Source: Effrenium voratum
Lineage: Eukaryota; Sar; Dinophyceae; Suessiales; Symbiodiniaceae
Length of the DNA stretch: 64,000 nucleotides
Direction: 5' to 3'
Assembly (NCBI GenBank): GCA_963377175.1
Contig: CAUJNA010002746.1
Coordinates: forward strand, 744,870 to 808,869
Positions 11,256 to 22,619 of this stretch are shown piece by piece (within the stretch, counting starts at the first letter, position 1; each line of letters begins with the position of its first letter). The notes below the pieces were generated by a model. It did no database searches. It was not told the DNA's origin and saw nothing but the letters and a program-made list of their open reading frames with translations. The translations under genes were made by a program, and so were the position numbers.

Positions 11256-13227
11256 TCAAATCTCACGGGGCCTGGCGCTGGTGATCACAATCTTTGGATC
11301 TTTGCCACCCGAAGAAACCTTCCGAGTCGCTTCACGCCGTCCTCATTCACCACAGGTTTCGATAGCACGATGAGGTACCAAATCCTGTCCGCAGCTTGGC
11401 TTTCCCAAACTTAGGGTTTAGGGTTTAGAGTTTTGGGGTTGTTTGGAGGTTTGCAAATGAGTTTTGGCTGACCATACTACCACGCGGTCGACTTAAAACC
11501 AGTTGTTTTTGTGAGAAGGTCCTGGGAGAAATGTCTACCTTCAGCTTCCCCTTACTTGGTTTGGACTGGTGGTCGCCTTTTAAACGGTCCGAAGGCAAAA
11601 CCAACATGACAACTGTAATCCATTCCTGAGGCGGTCCATCCTTCTTTGAGACTATATCAACTTGGGATTGGTGAGTGGGAGGTCGTTTCTGGTTGTTTCC
11701 CTCACTTACCAAGCAAAGTTCAAGCCATCCAAGCCACGAGTTCTGACGCCAAAAGCCAGGCACTCGAGCTCTGCCGAAACGTCAGCTTCCATGAGGGCAC
11801 CACCCATTCCCAGAGAAGCCCTTACCTTTTTTGGGCCTGGACCTCAAATGAGCCGGAAAAAAAAAGGGGAAAAAAACAACTACGGGGCCCCGAACAAGCT
11901 TCGTACCTCAGGGCTGAAGGGAGGCTTGGCTTTTGGCCGGAGGACGGTTTCCGGAAAAGGCCCGAAATTCGGCGGAAATTTAGATTCACCAACTAAGGTT
12001 CCCTCTTGGAATCGATGGCCATCTAAGAAAAGGTTCAGATCTGTTGGAAACAGCGCGCAATCTGCCGGGTTCTGCTTACACGACATGTCGATGGGCCATC
12101 CCCCGGGGCCAACCAGGCCCGAGGCACAGCCCGACAATGCCGAAGAAGACGCCCACAGCAGCGATGCCGATGAAGACATCGTCGCCATGGCTCTCGCACT
12201 CCTCAAGTGGGTATGGGCCAAAATTAAACCAGGGGACCGCAGGTTTTAGTCCATGTCTCCATTTACCAGGGTTCCATTTTGGGTACCTATTCTTGACCCA
12301 CAGCCAAGTGAGCAGCGGCTGAAACTCATTGACTGTGGGTTCTATAGGTATTTACTATAACCACAATGCAACCAGGAAGTAGAACCAACTGCTAAAACAG
12401 CCACGCGGGATTTTAGGCGTCGCTCAAGTGCTCGTTCCCACTGCAATGGAGCCAACACATGCCTGTGAATGTTAATCTGGAAACTCCAAAGAAAAAGGCC
12501 TCCCGAAAAATTGTATGTGGACATACATCCCCACGCAAATGAGGTCCACAAAGGGCCCGCCCGCCCCCCATCAAGATTCATACCCCCCCCCCCCCCCGAT
12601 TCGCATGTCGCGCCTGGATCAGTGTAAGTGTGATGGGCAAGCTTTGGCCACAAATCCCTGAACGAATAAGTGTGCATAAAAATGCCGGGACCTAACAAAT
12701 GTGTGTTTTCCTCGTGATTTCTTTTTGAAAGGGTACCCTCAAAAAACACACGCCCAATGATGTCTGCTATCGCAGGCCAATTGCCCCGGACGCAGGCGAA
12801 AAGCCGAGTCCTTGCCGTCCTCAGTCCTCAGAATGCAAAGAGCATGGCGAAATCATGCCCCGAAAAAACAAGGCCACCAAAACGGATTTCTGGCAAATCA
12901 AGTGACACAAATGTAAAGTTTCAATAGGGACTCTTTTTCGGATATCATTTGGGTGAGGGCTTACGTCCACCAACCACTTTCAAGCTGGTCCTCTATCAAA
13001 ATCCATTTCCAGATGGGTGCGGGGCTTTTTGCGGGTATCCCTTTCAGGTTGGTTTGAAGGGAGACCAAGGGGAACCAACCATGGGTTGTGTACCCCGAGC
13101 CTATTTTGACACACTATGCCTGCAAAATTGCAGAATTCTCATTCAGTCTGAGGTGCAGAGTGTAGCCCAGCATGCACTTCTTGCAGGTCTCAACCTTGAG
13201 CAAGGAAACCGAGTCGCCAGCGAGCAT
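11256..13227 (-). CDS. Four-exon gene: 108-residue glycine-rich membrane protein
   Basis: Minus-strand exons 13141-13227, 12119-12201, 11750-11820 and 11256-11341 join in phase (327 nt) from ATG to TGA. The start is the first Met after an in-frame stop. Donors are GA, GC, GC; all acceptors are AG|G. The N-terminus carries a CKKC pair (about residues 15-18). A strongly hydrophobic Gly/Ala-rich span at about residues 40-65 is built from two exons: FIGIAAVGVFFGIVGLC joins to LGASLGMGGALM. The tail is basic and polar (RREATRKVSS, KIVITSARPREI). The unbroken span across the 12119/11820 junction is the best support for the model; the first join, exon 1 to exon 2 across intron 1, is weaker. No family recognised. 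The first intron (12202-13140) contains copies of dispersed families A and C. Confidence 0.62.
11409..11432. repeat. Short TTTAGGG telomere-type run
   Basis: Two to three units of TTAGGGTTTAGGGTTTAGAG. TTTAGGG is the telomere unit of plants and of dinoflagellates. Confidence 0.7.
12218..12295. repeat. Family C dispersed repeat, copy 1
   Basis: Shares AAATTAAACCA, AGGGGACC, TTTTAGTCCATG and TTACCAGGGTTCCATT blocks in the same order with 29655-29740, and more loosely with 46840-46905. It lies in the first intron of the 108-residue protein gene. Confidence 0.75.
12690..12755. repeat. Family A dispersed repeat (reverse)
   Basis: GTGTGTTTTCCTCGTG... then AAAGGGTACCCTCAAAAAAC, the reverse-complement left half of family A. 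Intronic in the 108-residue protein gene. Confidence 0.65.
13015..13100. repeat. Family A dispersed repeat (forward)
   Basis: GCGGGTATCCCTTTCAGG, TTGGTTTGAAGGGAGACC, AAGGGGAACCAACCATGG: all core blocks are present in order. Intronic in the 108-residue protein gene. Confidence 0.65.
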
Positions 13228-13850
13228 TCAGGGCTCCCTATATGTCCCCCCAAGCATCACCCCAAAAGATGATGTCTTAAGCCGAGCCAAAAGGGAAATA
13301 TAGGAACCTCTGTCCATGGTTGCATTATGCATTTAAAAGCAAAACAACATTTTGGCAAGTGGGTTCTTTCTTAGGGAGTCGAGCAGTCACAAATTCAGCG
13401 CACCAAACTCAGTCTGCCAAAACAAATATATATGGGGTATGCCCTGGATGTCTGTACAAATAGATGGGCTGGCATTGTGCTGAAGAGTATCTGCGTGCCT
13501 TTCCGCACTAGAGCTACTTGGAACCATTCCCTCCATCATCACTCGAAGCTGCCAATTGCGAAAAAATGAGAGAAATACCTCTCAAAATAAGCAACAAAGA
13601 GCACAAAAAGAACACGGGATCAGCACGTCCAATGTGATTGTACATACGAAACCCAAGATGTGGGTGTCGCGGTCGGGGCGCCTTTAGCTTCCAAAACCAA
13701 CAAGAATGGTGGATCCCCCCATTCACTAACAAAATGCAAACATACGTACTAACGTGATGTGCGAAAAAATGAAACATCATAATGGAGCTGTGTTGGTTCA
13801 AAAGGGAAAACCAAGGCAAACCGGCTTGTTTGTGCGCAAGGTTTCCGCAA

Positions 13851-15305
13851 ACGACCAACCAACCAACCAACCAACCAACCAACCAGCCAGCCAGCCAGCC
13901 AGCCAGCCAACCAGCCAACCAGCCAACCAGCCAACCAGCCAACCAGCCAAATCAACCAACCGAACCAACCAACCAACCAACGCAACCACATCAAGCAAAC
14001 CAACAAATCCAACCAAACCAACCGACCCAACCAACCAACCAAACCAACCAAACCACCATAACCAACCAATTCAACAAAACCAACACAACCAACCAATCCA
14101 ACCAAACCGAACAATCCAACCAAACCAAGCCAACCACAAACCAACCAAACCACCCGAACCAACCAAACCAAACCAACCAAAGCATAACCAACCAATTCAA
14201 CAAAACCAGCACAACCAACCAATCCAACCAAACCGACCAATCCAACCAATCCAACCAAACCAAGCCAACCACAAACCAACCAAACCACCCGAACCAACCA
14301 AACCAAAACCAACCACAAAACATAACCAACCAATTCAACAAAACCAGCACAACCAACCAATCCAACCAAACCAACCAATCCAACCAATCCAACCAAACCA
14401 AGCCAACCACAAACCAACCAAACCACCCGAACCAACCAAAGCAAACCTACCGACCAACCAAACCAATCCAAGCCAACCAAGCCAAACCAACCAAACCAGC
14501 CAATCCAACGAAACCAACCACACCAACTCAACCAAACCAACCAGAAGGCAATCAAACCAACCAATGCAACCAAACCAACCAATCAAACCAAACCAACCAA
14601 ACCACCAAACCAAGCCAAGCCAACCAAACCCAAACAACGATCCAACGAGACCAACCAAACCAACCAATGCAACCACCAACCAACGAGACCAACCAAACCA
14701 ACCACAACCCAAACAAACAAACCAATCCAACCAGACCAAACCAAACCAACCAACCAACCAATCCAACCAAACCAAAAAACAAACAGCCAAACTAACCAAA
14801 CCAACCAAAGCAACCAATCCAAACCAAGCCAACCAAACCAAACAACGATCCAACGAGACCAACCAAACCAACCAATGCAACCAAACCAACGAGACCAACC
14901 AAACCAACCACAACCCAAACAAACAAACCAATCCAACCAGACCAAACCAAACCAACCAACCAATCCAACCAAACTAAAACAAACCAGCCAAACTAACCAA
15001 ACCAACCAAAGCAACCAATCCAAACCAAGCCAACAAACCGACCAGTCCAACCAAACTAAAACAAACCAACCAACCCAACCAACCCAACCAACCAATCCAA
15101 CCAATCCAACCAATCCAACCAATCCAACCAATCCAACAAAGCCAAACCAAGCCAACCAAGCCAACCAAACCAAACCAAGCCGACCAACCAACCAAACAAC
15201 CAACCAACCAACCAACCAACCAACCAACCAACCAACCAACCAACCGACCGACCGACCGACCGACCAACCCACCCACCCACCCACCAACCAACCAACCAAC
15301 CAACC
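13851..15305. repeat. AACC-type satellite, about 1.45 kb
   Basis: Degenerate array of AACC, AACCAATCC and AACCAAACC steps with larger repeated blocks (for example two similar ~150-bp segments at about 14180-14330 and 14330-14430). Reading frames of up to 407 codons (Asn/Gln/Pro/Thr) on the plus strand and Trp/Gly/Leu/Val on the minus strand follow from the repeat having no stop in several frames. I do not regard either as a gene. Confidence 0.93.
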
Positions 15306-15314
15306 AACCACGCG

Positions 15315-15887
15315 CTAAAGTCGCCAAGCATCGCCCTCCTCCTCGTCGCCAGGGTTGGAGGCAACACACTCGGCACATGCCTCCACCTCGCAGAAGCGGC
15401 AGTAAGGGTTCCTCAGCTGGCAAGAACCTCCAGGATCGCTCTGAAAATAAAACTCGGTCCATTTCCTAGGGGCGTTATTTCCTTTCCCGTTGAATACCAA
15501 CCAAAAATCACCATGTTGAGAAGCCCTCATTTGAGGTTCAGTCAAATTTATCGAATGGCGGGGGCTTTCCCATCCCTGGCGGAATCCTTGCGGGCTCGCT
15601 TTTGCGTGTCCCTCTCTCGTTCCTCCAAACATTGATGACAAGCTTTGTAAAAAGATGTCAGCCGGGCTCCGTGGATTTCCTCTTGCAACATCACCCCAGG
15701 GATTGGGCCCAACCGTTGATGCTTGAAACCATCTTAAGAAAAACAAAAAAATAGGCCGCCCTGAAGGAGGGGCTGCGGGTGGTTTCGCCAAAACGGTGCT
15801 ACTTAAAAGAGGCAAAGAAGGGGAACAACCAGTGTCCCAGGGCTTCCAATGGGTACGTCCAGGCTCTCGCTGAGCACGAGATATGTT
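15315..15887 (-). CDS. C-terminal exons of a protein with a double-CxxC tail
   Basis: Three minus-strand exons join in phase: about 15869-15887 (5' edge unsure), 15598-15679 and 15315-15427, ending at TAG (15315). The joined frame reads YLVLSEIHGARLTSFYKACH, QCLEERERDTQKR, then QLRNPYCRFCEVEACAECVA and an acidic end. CxxC-x4-CxxC (CRFCEVEACAEC) plus an upstream CHQC suggest zinc binding. The junctions are GA-AG (15868/15680) and GA- or GC-AG (15597/15428, ambiguous by 6 nt). Upstream exons of the same gene probably lie at 16.0-16.75 kb. Family not identified. Confidence 0.55.
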   Translation of the reverse strand, partial: NISRAQREPGRTHWKPWDTGCSPSLPLLSSTVLAKPPAAPPSGRPIFLFFLRWFQASTVGPNPWGDVARGNPRSPADIFLQSLSSMFGGTREGHAKASPQGFRQGWESPRHSINLTEPQMRASQHGDFWLVFNGKGNNAPRKWTEFYFQSDPGGSCQLRNPYCRFCEVEACAECVASNPGDEEEGDAWRL

Positions 15888-16004
15888 CTGTTGTGCAAAA
15901 CCTAAATGTCCATTCCTACCCTTAGTACTGGTGGATGTAAAAAAAATGTATCCATCTACTTTCCCTCTACATACCCTATGGAAATTAGATAGGTACTGGA
16001 TCCC

Positions 16005-16160
16005 CGCTCCTCTTAGCCCCGATCGGTGAGCTCGCCATAAGAGATCCATAAGAGACATGCAGATTCATGCTCTCCGAACTCACCCTGAGATTGGTGGCGA
16101 TAAAGTCAAACAAAATTTCGCCGCCAAAGTAGACTGCATAATCACAAGGCTCATGCGGGT
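16005..16160 (-). CDS. Exon candidate
   Basis: Frame reads PHEPCDYAVYFGGEILFDFI then ATNLR, followed by AG|GGTGAGT. It probably belongs to the gene ending at 15315. Confidence 0.4.
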
Positions 16161-16334
16161 AAGTGAAGGGGTGACTCAACCAAAATGGGTTGGAATATTG
16201 TATCATCCCTCATTCATGCAGAAGGCAGCTCAGGGAACCCCCTTTCAGACAAAAGCGAAGATGGCCTACCATACCCTTGGCCCACATCTGGTCTACCCAA
16301 GAAAGCAACATATGTCCAAAGAGGCCAGAGACTG

Positions 16335-16435
16335 GTTATATACTCTTCCACTCAACTGCTTCAAGTGTCTCTTTCACCTTCTTCCGCTCAGGGATGGTCT
16401 GGTTGTGCATCAAATCTCCAGTGCCACACTCCTGC
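16335..16435 (-). CDS. Exon candidate, charged helix
   Basis: Frame reads GDLMHNQTIPERKKVKETLE then AVEWK, followed by GA/GT donor-like sites. Same gene as above is likely. Confidence 0.4.
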
Positions 16436-16497
16436 GACAGAAAGGCTTGCAACCATTCAGTAGAATCGGTTGTGTGGGTATGTGTCAAAACAAAAGT

Positions 16498-16560
16498 GGT
16501 GGGTGTCTTTGTGGTTTCCCTTTAAACCAACCCCGAAAAGGGTACCCTCAAAAAAGCACA
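16498..16560. repeat. Family A dispersed repeat (reverse), good copy
   Basis: GTGTCTTTGTGGTTTCCC, TTTAAACCAACCCCGAAAAG and GGTACCCTCAAAAAAGCAC: the clearest reverse-orientation copy. Confidence 0.75.
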
Positions 16561-16654
16561 GGCCCCATGTTGACACCGGAATCAAACCGTATAATTGGGG
16601 GTGTTTCGGACACCTCCAGGGGTTGATTTATCCTTGGTTCCCATTAGTTCCCTC

Positions 16655-16745
16655 TCCGCGCCTGCAGTACACCAAGACCTGTTGCGCTAAGCAATGCGAG
16701 ATACAGCTCTCCCAGTGGTGTTTCACTTGGTCTATGAGACGGGGG
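16655..16745 (-). CDS. Exon candidate
   Basis: Frame reads RLIDQVKHHWESCISHCLAQ then QVLVYCR. Edges unknown. Confidence 0.38.
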
Positions 16746-16987
16746 CCAAGGTGGGTAGTTCAACCAATCCAAAAGCCTCCAACACAAACTTGTTCAAGAA
16801 AGAAAAGCGCCTGGGTCCCCCATCGGTGTGATTGCTGGCATTTTGGGGGGTGAATACCTTCTTTCTTATTGTTTGCAGGTGTTGTCAGATACAGAGAGGA
16901 ATAGTAGTCCAAAACTGCACCTTGTTCCTGTCTTTGGGGCGGTACTTTCTTACACACATATGTGCTTGCATTTGGGAGACATGCAAC

Positions 16988-17012
16988 GCACACACACACA
17001 CACACACACACA
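16988..17012. repeat. (CA)n microsatellite
   Basis: About 12 CA units. Confidence 0.95.
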
Positions 17013-17539
17013 ACGGCTTTACATTGAAGAGTGCAGCTGGCTGTGAACATTTGGGCATGTGTTGAAATATCCGTACCCAAAAATAGAGTTTCTGTTGGCT
17101 TCCTTAAAACCCGTCTAAGAAGGAGTTACGCCCGGCAATATATATATATACACATATACATGTAGTTCTGCATCTCTGCGTCAGTCCTTGGCGGTCACAC
17201 ATTTGAAATGGCAGAACCTCGGCTTCAAGCAATGACACGTGCCAGGCGTTCTGTTCTGCCATGGCAAGAACAAATTTCTATCAAACGGCAGGGAGTCTCA
17301 ATTACCAAGTCATTGTGCAGAGCATTTGCCCATGGGACCTTTCATTTTGAGCAAACTCAAAAATGAAAGTGCGAGTGCTTGGCCAATGGCTTGGATTTTT
17401 TTGGAGGGGAGAGTTGTGAGGGAGGCCTCGTTTTTCTTGACATCAGACCCCCAAACCAAGAACTTTCCTGTTGTGTATGTGTGCTCCCGGACGGCTGCGA
17501 AGTCCCCTGGCTCCAACCTACGCTGGGGAACCAAAACAA

Positions 17540-18104
17540 TGAATGCATGTACATATATGTATATATATATATACACCGATATTATGATTCGTACTATGAG
17601 TAGTTGTACGCATCATTATTATCATTATTAGGTATATTATTAGGCATTATTACTATTATTATTGCTATTGCTACTACTAATGTTATGATGGCTAGTATCA
17701 TCATCATTATGATTATGTTTAATAATATGACTATCGAGGATTATCATCCTTATCATTATCATTATTGCCATCACTATCATTATCATTATCACTGTTGTCA
17801 TTATGATTGTTGTAAATATTGTGATATGAGTATTACTATTATAAATTTTGTGAATACTGTTATTTTGATGATTAGTGTTGTTGTTTTGGTTCATGTTTTT
17901 ACTATTACGCATACCATTATCACTATTATTATCATTCTTAATGATATTATTACAGTTTACTGCATTATTATCATTATTGTTGTTATTGGTTTTACTACGA
18001 CTATTAGTATTACTATTGTTATCATTATTGTTGTTATTACAATTTTTATTACTATTAGTATTACTATGGTTATTACCATTATGATTGTTATAGTTGATAC
18101 CACT

Positions 18105-18139
<35 letters not shown>

Positions 18140-18285
18140 CATTACGAGTATGATCATGATTACTGCTATTGTTATAGTAGTTGGTGTGTTTTATTGTCGT
18201 TGTTGTTGCTGGTATTTTAATAGATATACATATATATATATATATATAGAGAGAGAGAGTGGGTATATATATATATATATATGTA
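17540..18285. repeat. ATT/ATC trinucleotide and AT/GA microsatellite block
   Basis: From 17585 to about 18200 an imperfect ATT/ATC/ACT array, flanked by (TA)n at 17555-17575, 18225-18248 and 18265-18283 with a GAGAGA core between. Ile-rich and Asn-rich frames across it are spurious. Nothing else is visible here. Confidence 0.93.
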
Positions 18286-18484
18286 TGATGCACCATTGTT
18301 TACCTAAGCTTTATCCAAGTTGGGTCGGTGTCCTTTTTGAAGCCTTTTAGGGTCTTAAAGAGAAATCAATTGGAAAATCCAAGCTCATCACATATTGGGG
18401 GTTCCCACATTTACTCGCAGGTGCTCAACCATTTGCTGTTGTGGTAAAATCGATAACCGATGATTGCCAACACCAGCCAGACAC

Positions 18485-18575
18485 GTTTCACCCATGGACT
18501 TTCGATTCTACCAACATGGCCATGAAGGTTTTGTATGGGCCCTAACCCCAATTCAACAAGGCAGGCACCGAGCCA
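18485..18575. repeat. Family B dispersed repeat, copy 1
   Basis: TTTCACCCATGGACTTT, TTCTACCAACATGG and CCCCAATTCAAC blocks, recurring in order at 61565-61645 and partly at 24648-24670 and 4800-4830. Confidence 0.6.
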
Positions 18576-18599
18576 CCGCCTATGTTCTTTCTGCACTCG

Positions 18600-18745
18600 C
18601 AGCATGGGGAGCTTTCACATGGGGCAGCCAACAGCCTCCGAGCCGCTTCTCGGGGTTGGCCAGCTCTGCGGAAAAGGGGCAGGAGGTCGGGCACGCCTCG
18701 ACAGGCACGCGATCCGCACGCGATCGGGGCGAGAGAGGCAGCGAA
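18600..18745 (-). CDS. Exon candidate, frame uncertain
   Basis: GC-rich segment. Minus-strand frames include ELANPEKRLGGCWLP and GVPDLLPLFRRAGQPREAAR; a plus frame is open too. Coding is likely, strand less so. Confidence 0.3.
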
Positions 18746-19192
18746 TGAGACGTGAAATGACCCCGAGCAAAACCATCGGTTTCCTTTGAGGGAATTCCCC
18801 AGTCCCAACACCCGGAAGGTCATTCCCTGGGCACCAGCAAGCTTGAAGGGAAACCAAGCCTATGTATAGATGTGTGTTTTGGAGTTGGGCAAGCCTTTTG
18901 GGGGGTGCATTGGAGGAAACCAAAGAGACAACAGCACCGCCACACATTGTCATGGTTATGCCTTGTTTTGGAGTTGGGGAAGCCCTTTCTATCCATTTTG
19001 TGCGTCCGCCTCTCATTTTGAGGCACACCCACATGTCCAATAGCTTGGCACAGGGGCAAAACCCCTTGACCGCCTCAAGGCCAAAGAGGGCAGAATCGCA
19101 GGTTGGGAAGCAGACTCTTAAATCCCAGCCGCAGGCCTCACTCTGCGTTGCCCCCAGGGGGTTGAAAACCGCCCCCTGACTTTGAGACTGCG

Positions 19193-19440
19193 TCAGAGCC
19201 CAATCTCGAACCCAGCGAAGATACGAGGCACGTCATGCCTAACTGGGCTTCCGCCAATCACTTGAAGCATGGTGAAACCAGATCTCCAACAGTTTGGCTC
19301 AACAACCTCGGCAGCTGACAGGGTCTCGGAAGACCGCCCTCTTGAAAAGGCACGGCCGTCCAAGCATGCCCAGAAGGCAGATAGCCTTGGTGGACTTTGC
19401 TTCAAATGCCATGGAGGCAATCTCGGACTTCTGGGGTCAC
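19193..19440 (-). CDS. Exon candidate(s)
   Basis: Minus-strand open segment: SSETLSAAEVVEPNCWRSGF then TMLQVIGGSPVRHDVPRIF. A second frame at 19350-19430 (MAFEAKSTKAICLLGMLGRP) also looks coding, so two exons or a frame choice remain unresolved. Confidence 0.38.
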
Positions 19441-19519
19441 ACAAAAGTTGCTTGGTTCAGATTCTGTTCCATCTTTCGTCCAGTAAGGCTGATTTCACCG
19501 TTGGCCCAACCTCCTTCCC

Positions 19520-19735
19520 CCCCGCCTCTGTTGGATCAGCTGGCGCCTCAAGCTGCAGGCAAACAACGCCACACTTGGCGGCGCGTTGCCCCCCGTGAAA
19601 GTTGTAGCATCCTCTTTCCCGCAGAAAGTGGAAGTCTTGGGGCTTCCCCAATATATCATGCGCAACAAAATAATCAGACGACGGTCCACCAAAACTCCAC
19701 GTCCTGTGCGTCAAAATTTTCGGCCGAGGCGCTCT
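19520..19735 (-). CDS. Exon candidate, unknown protein
   Basis: Continuous minus-strand frame: KILTHRTWSFGGPSSDYFVA, HDILGKPQDFHFLRERGCYN, FHGGQRAAKCGVVCLQ. Balanced composition and length favour a real exon. Not recognised. Confidence 0.45.
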
Positions 19736-19914
19736 GGCGTCCTCCTCACACTTCTCACCCCCCTGGCAAAGGCAAGTGTCGGTTGCTCCCAGTCGGCTTT
19801 CGCCTGATACTTCGTTTCGTAGCCCGAAAAGTCCCAGTGCCTTCTAAAAAGGCACTTGAGCCATGTTTCCTACGCACCCATTCAAGGGTACTTGGACCCG
19901 ACTAACGAAATGCA

Positions 19915-20045
19915 TTTGATCAAACGACTTTGCTCGTTCAGCGGGTCGCCCGCTGGCCGCCGACCGGAAGAACCGTTCCGGTTTTCTGTACGCTCCAAGG
20001 CCCAAGGAGACAAGCACCGTCCCCCGTTCCTTTCCCGGGTCCGAA
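19915..20045 (-). CDS. Exon candidate
   Basis: Frame reads KPERFFRSAASGRPAERAKS then FDQMHFVS. A plus-strand frame is open as well. Confidence 0.28.
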
Positions 20046-20114
20046 TCTGACCCCAGTCCGAACCTGCCTCCAAATTAGTTGGGATCTCAGTTTGCAAGCA
20101 CAAGGCCGGAGTCA

Positions 20115-20215
20115 GGAACATGGAATCCTATCAACTTCCCCGAGGATCTCCTGGGGCGGCCTCTGCTGGTCATTCCGGAATTGTCGGACAATGATCGTAT
20201 ACTGAAGATGATACG
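20115..20215 (-). CDS. Exon candidate
   Basis: Frame reads AYHLQYTIIVRQFRNDQQRP then PQEILGE, with AG|G sites inside that may be the true acceptor. Confidence 0.32.
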
Positions 20216-20574
20216 CCAGAGGTCTTGAGCACTGAAGGGTGTCTATATTTGTCTGTGTGACAGGTCTGATGTCTTGACGGCGCCGGGGTTACCCCCACGT
20301 GGGCAGTATGCACAAACGGTTTGCGAAGCTCGATTTCCACCAAAAAAAACATCAATTATGTCTGTTGGAAAGCCGTGCTATGGGAGAGCTCGGCCCAATT
20401 CCTAGCATTTGCATGCTGGGCAGCTTGGTGCTACCAGGACCACTCGCGCCTCCATTTCGGGGACCATGTCATCCTATCCAGTAACGGGACGCAGTAAGCC
20501 CCCAATTTACCCCGCCCAGCCTTCAAATGAAACGCGCTCCTCCTGGCAACCTCGGAGAGAGAACAAAAACGCGG

Positions 20575-20760
20575 CCTTTGAGGAATAAAGCTACGCATGA
20601 TTCCCCAACCAGACGGATTGTTTGTCCCTCTGGCTTATGTGAATATTGAGAATCAAAGTTGTCCCCCAGCGTCCCTCGCCGAACCATCAGTACACTGCTA
20701 GTAATATGCTCCCTGACGCATATTCCATCATGAATGAACCAACGTGTTTGTTCACGCAGC
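20575..20760 (-). CDS. Exon candidate, unknown protein
   Basis: Starts after an ACCGAG|GCTG acceptor. The frame reads LREQTRWFIHDGICVREHIT, SSVLMVRRGTLGDNFDSQYS, HKPEGQTIRLVGESCVALFL. An alternative GC-AG splice at 20709/20675 would need a 35-nt intron, so I prefer read-through. Not recognised. Confidence 0.45.
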
Positions 20761-21039
20761 CTCGGTGCAGTTGGCAACCACCCATAGCCCCATCCACATC
20801 TCTTACAGAATATCTTATATATATATATATCATTAGAGCAAGTGAGCGGGTTTGGCAAATCTCCGATACCCAAGGCGTGGTGTGTAGATGTTGCAACGAG
20901 TTCTGATTTGTCAAGGTGCCCAAATGCTGACCACTTGCAGCACTTGCAGCGCTTCGGGATATGGGTATGTTTCCTTTTTTTCCCCCCAGATAGCTGAAAG
21001 CTAAGGCTATAGGGGTTCTAACTTGATGGGCTGGTGCTA

Positions 21040-21520
21040 GGGGGCGTGCAGTTTGGGGCTAGGTGCTGATTCGGGTGCTAGGGGGCATGCAGTTTGGGGT
21101 GCTTGTGTAGGTACTTGGGGGGTGACGGTGCGCGTCTTTTCGCACGCAGGGGGGAATGCAGTTTGGGTTGTGGTGCTGTGAAACGAAATTCGTGGGGAGC
21201 TGTTTGGGGTGCTGGTGACGGTGCGGGCGCATTGTTGCGATATTGACGCTTGGGTGCTAGCGGGCATGCAGGTGACGGTACAGGCGCATGTTTGCATCTT
21301 GACGGTAAGGTGCAAGGGGGACATGCAGCTTAGGTGGTGATTTGGGATTCTGTTCGGGGTGCTGGTTGATTTTCGCAAGATTGATTGCTGGGTGTCTTGG
21401 GGGGTGCTGTTTGGGGTGCTTTTCAGGGTGATGGTGTGGGCGCATTTTTGCTCGATTGACGGCTGGGTTTTGCTTGGGGCGTTCTTCGGGGGGGTGTTTT
21501 AGGAGGTGCTGGTGTGCAAG
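21040..21520. repeat. Degenerate minisatellite, GGGGTGCT/GGGCATGCAG type
   Basis: Repeated blocks such as GGGTGCTAGGGGGCATGCAG, TTTGGGGTGCTGGTG and GACGGTGCGGGCGCAT over about 480 bp. His/Pro/Thr frames on the minus strand follow the repeat. Confidence 0.7.
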
Positions 21521-21639
21521 CACTGCTATCTGGGGTCTATGCTGGTGTAATTTATTAGGGACCCTTTGGTGGACACCACCAACCGCTTTTCAGGGGTTCC
21601 CCGTAAAAAATCATAGCCATATAACAGATCTGGACTGTG

Positions 21640-21800
21640 GGCCCGGGAACTGCCATCTGGAACTTTGGACTGGACTGATTCTCGGATCAAACACCCGTAT
21701 TGCACTGGCGTCCTTTGGGCCTGCCTTTGAAACCATCCACAGAGCGGAATCCCCTCTTGCGGGATACGGGCACAAGCCGATGGATCAGACAAGCCGCGGT
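21640..21800 (-). CDS. Exon candidate, frame uncertain
   Basis: Minus frame reads MVSKAGPKDASAIRVFDPRI then SPVQ. A competing frame is also open. Confidence 0.3.
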
Positions 21801-22619
21801 CAGCTCCTCTTCTCCTCAGGCCAGCGATCAAAATGGTATCTGTTTTCTGAGGGTTATATCAGCGGTCAAATCATTAGAATGTGGATGCGGGTACTTTACA
21901 ACCACGTTTCAGTCGTCAGTACAGGGAATACCACGGGTAACTATTCAGCCCTCCAACTATCCTTTTGCATCACTTGCCACGAGCTCCCATAGGTTCTGGT
22001 GTCTTCGGGAGCTGTGGGCCAAGTCCCAAAACCTCCCCGCGAAACTGAACGCACGCCCTCCGAACTTCTTTCTGTAACTTTGCGGACCGCAGAGCAGCCC
22101 AAATCAAGCTTGAAACACGCCCGAAAAGGAAAATTCATAGGAAAGAAACCAAAGGCGCGCCAACACCCCAGGAAAGGCTGGAACCTTCATAGAAGGGGCT
22201 CTTAAAAGGTCCTATGAGCCTGTTTGGGGTAGAGTAGGGGGCCGTGGTCTCTCAACAGTTCAAAGAAACGAATTTTGATGCACAAATCAAACGTTTGTTT
22301 GGAGCTTGCTGACGGTCACTTAGATAGGGGGATTTACACCCACCATCGTTGAAGGCAAACTATGGCTATGAATTTCAATAGTGAACCCCATCAAAAGTGG
22401 CTGGTGCACCAAAATGAGATGATGCCCACCAAAGAGTCCCTAATCAAATATCATGCCCAAGTTGCAAATCGCCCTATGGGTTGGCACTTGGGGCTTGTCG
22501 ACAGGGTTGGGCAAAACCCTTTTATCAAGCATGCCTAAACCACTGTTGTTTAAAACAAAAGGTGCTGTTGGTATGCCTTTAAAGGGGCCCATGGCTACTT
22601 TGTTTTCACACAACCCTTA

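Noticed and set aside
13749..15462. Long Asn/Gln/Pro/Thr (plus) and Trp/Gly/Leu/Val (minus) frames, up to 407 codons
   Set aside because: The AACC satellite lacks stops by composition; overlapping frames on both strands and no splice or codon-bias signal argue against genes. Only the 15315-15427 tail is unique coding-like sequence.
21037..21523. His/Pro/Thr-rich frames as a secreted repeat protein
   Set aside because: They follow a degenerate GT-rich minisatellite; no signal peptide or codon bias.
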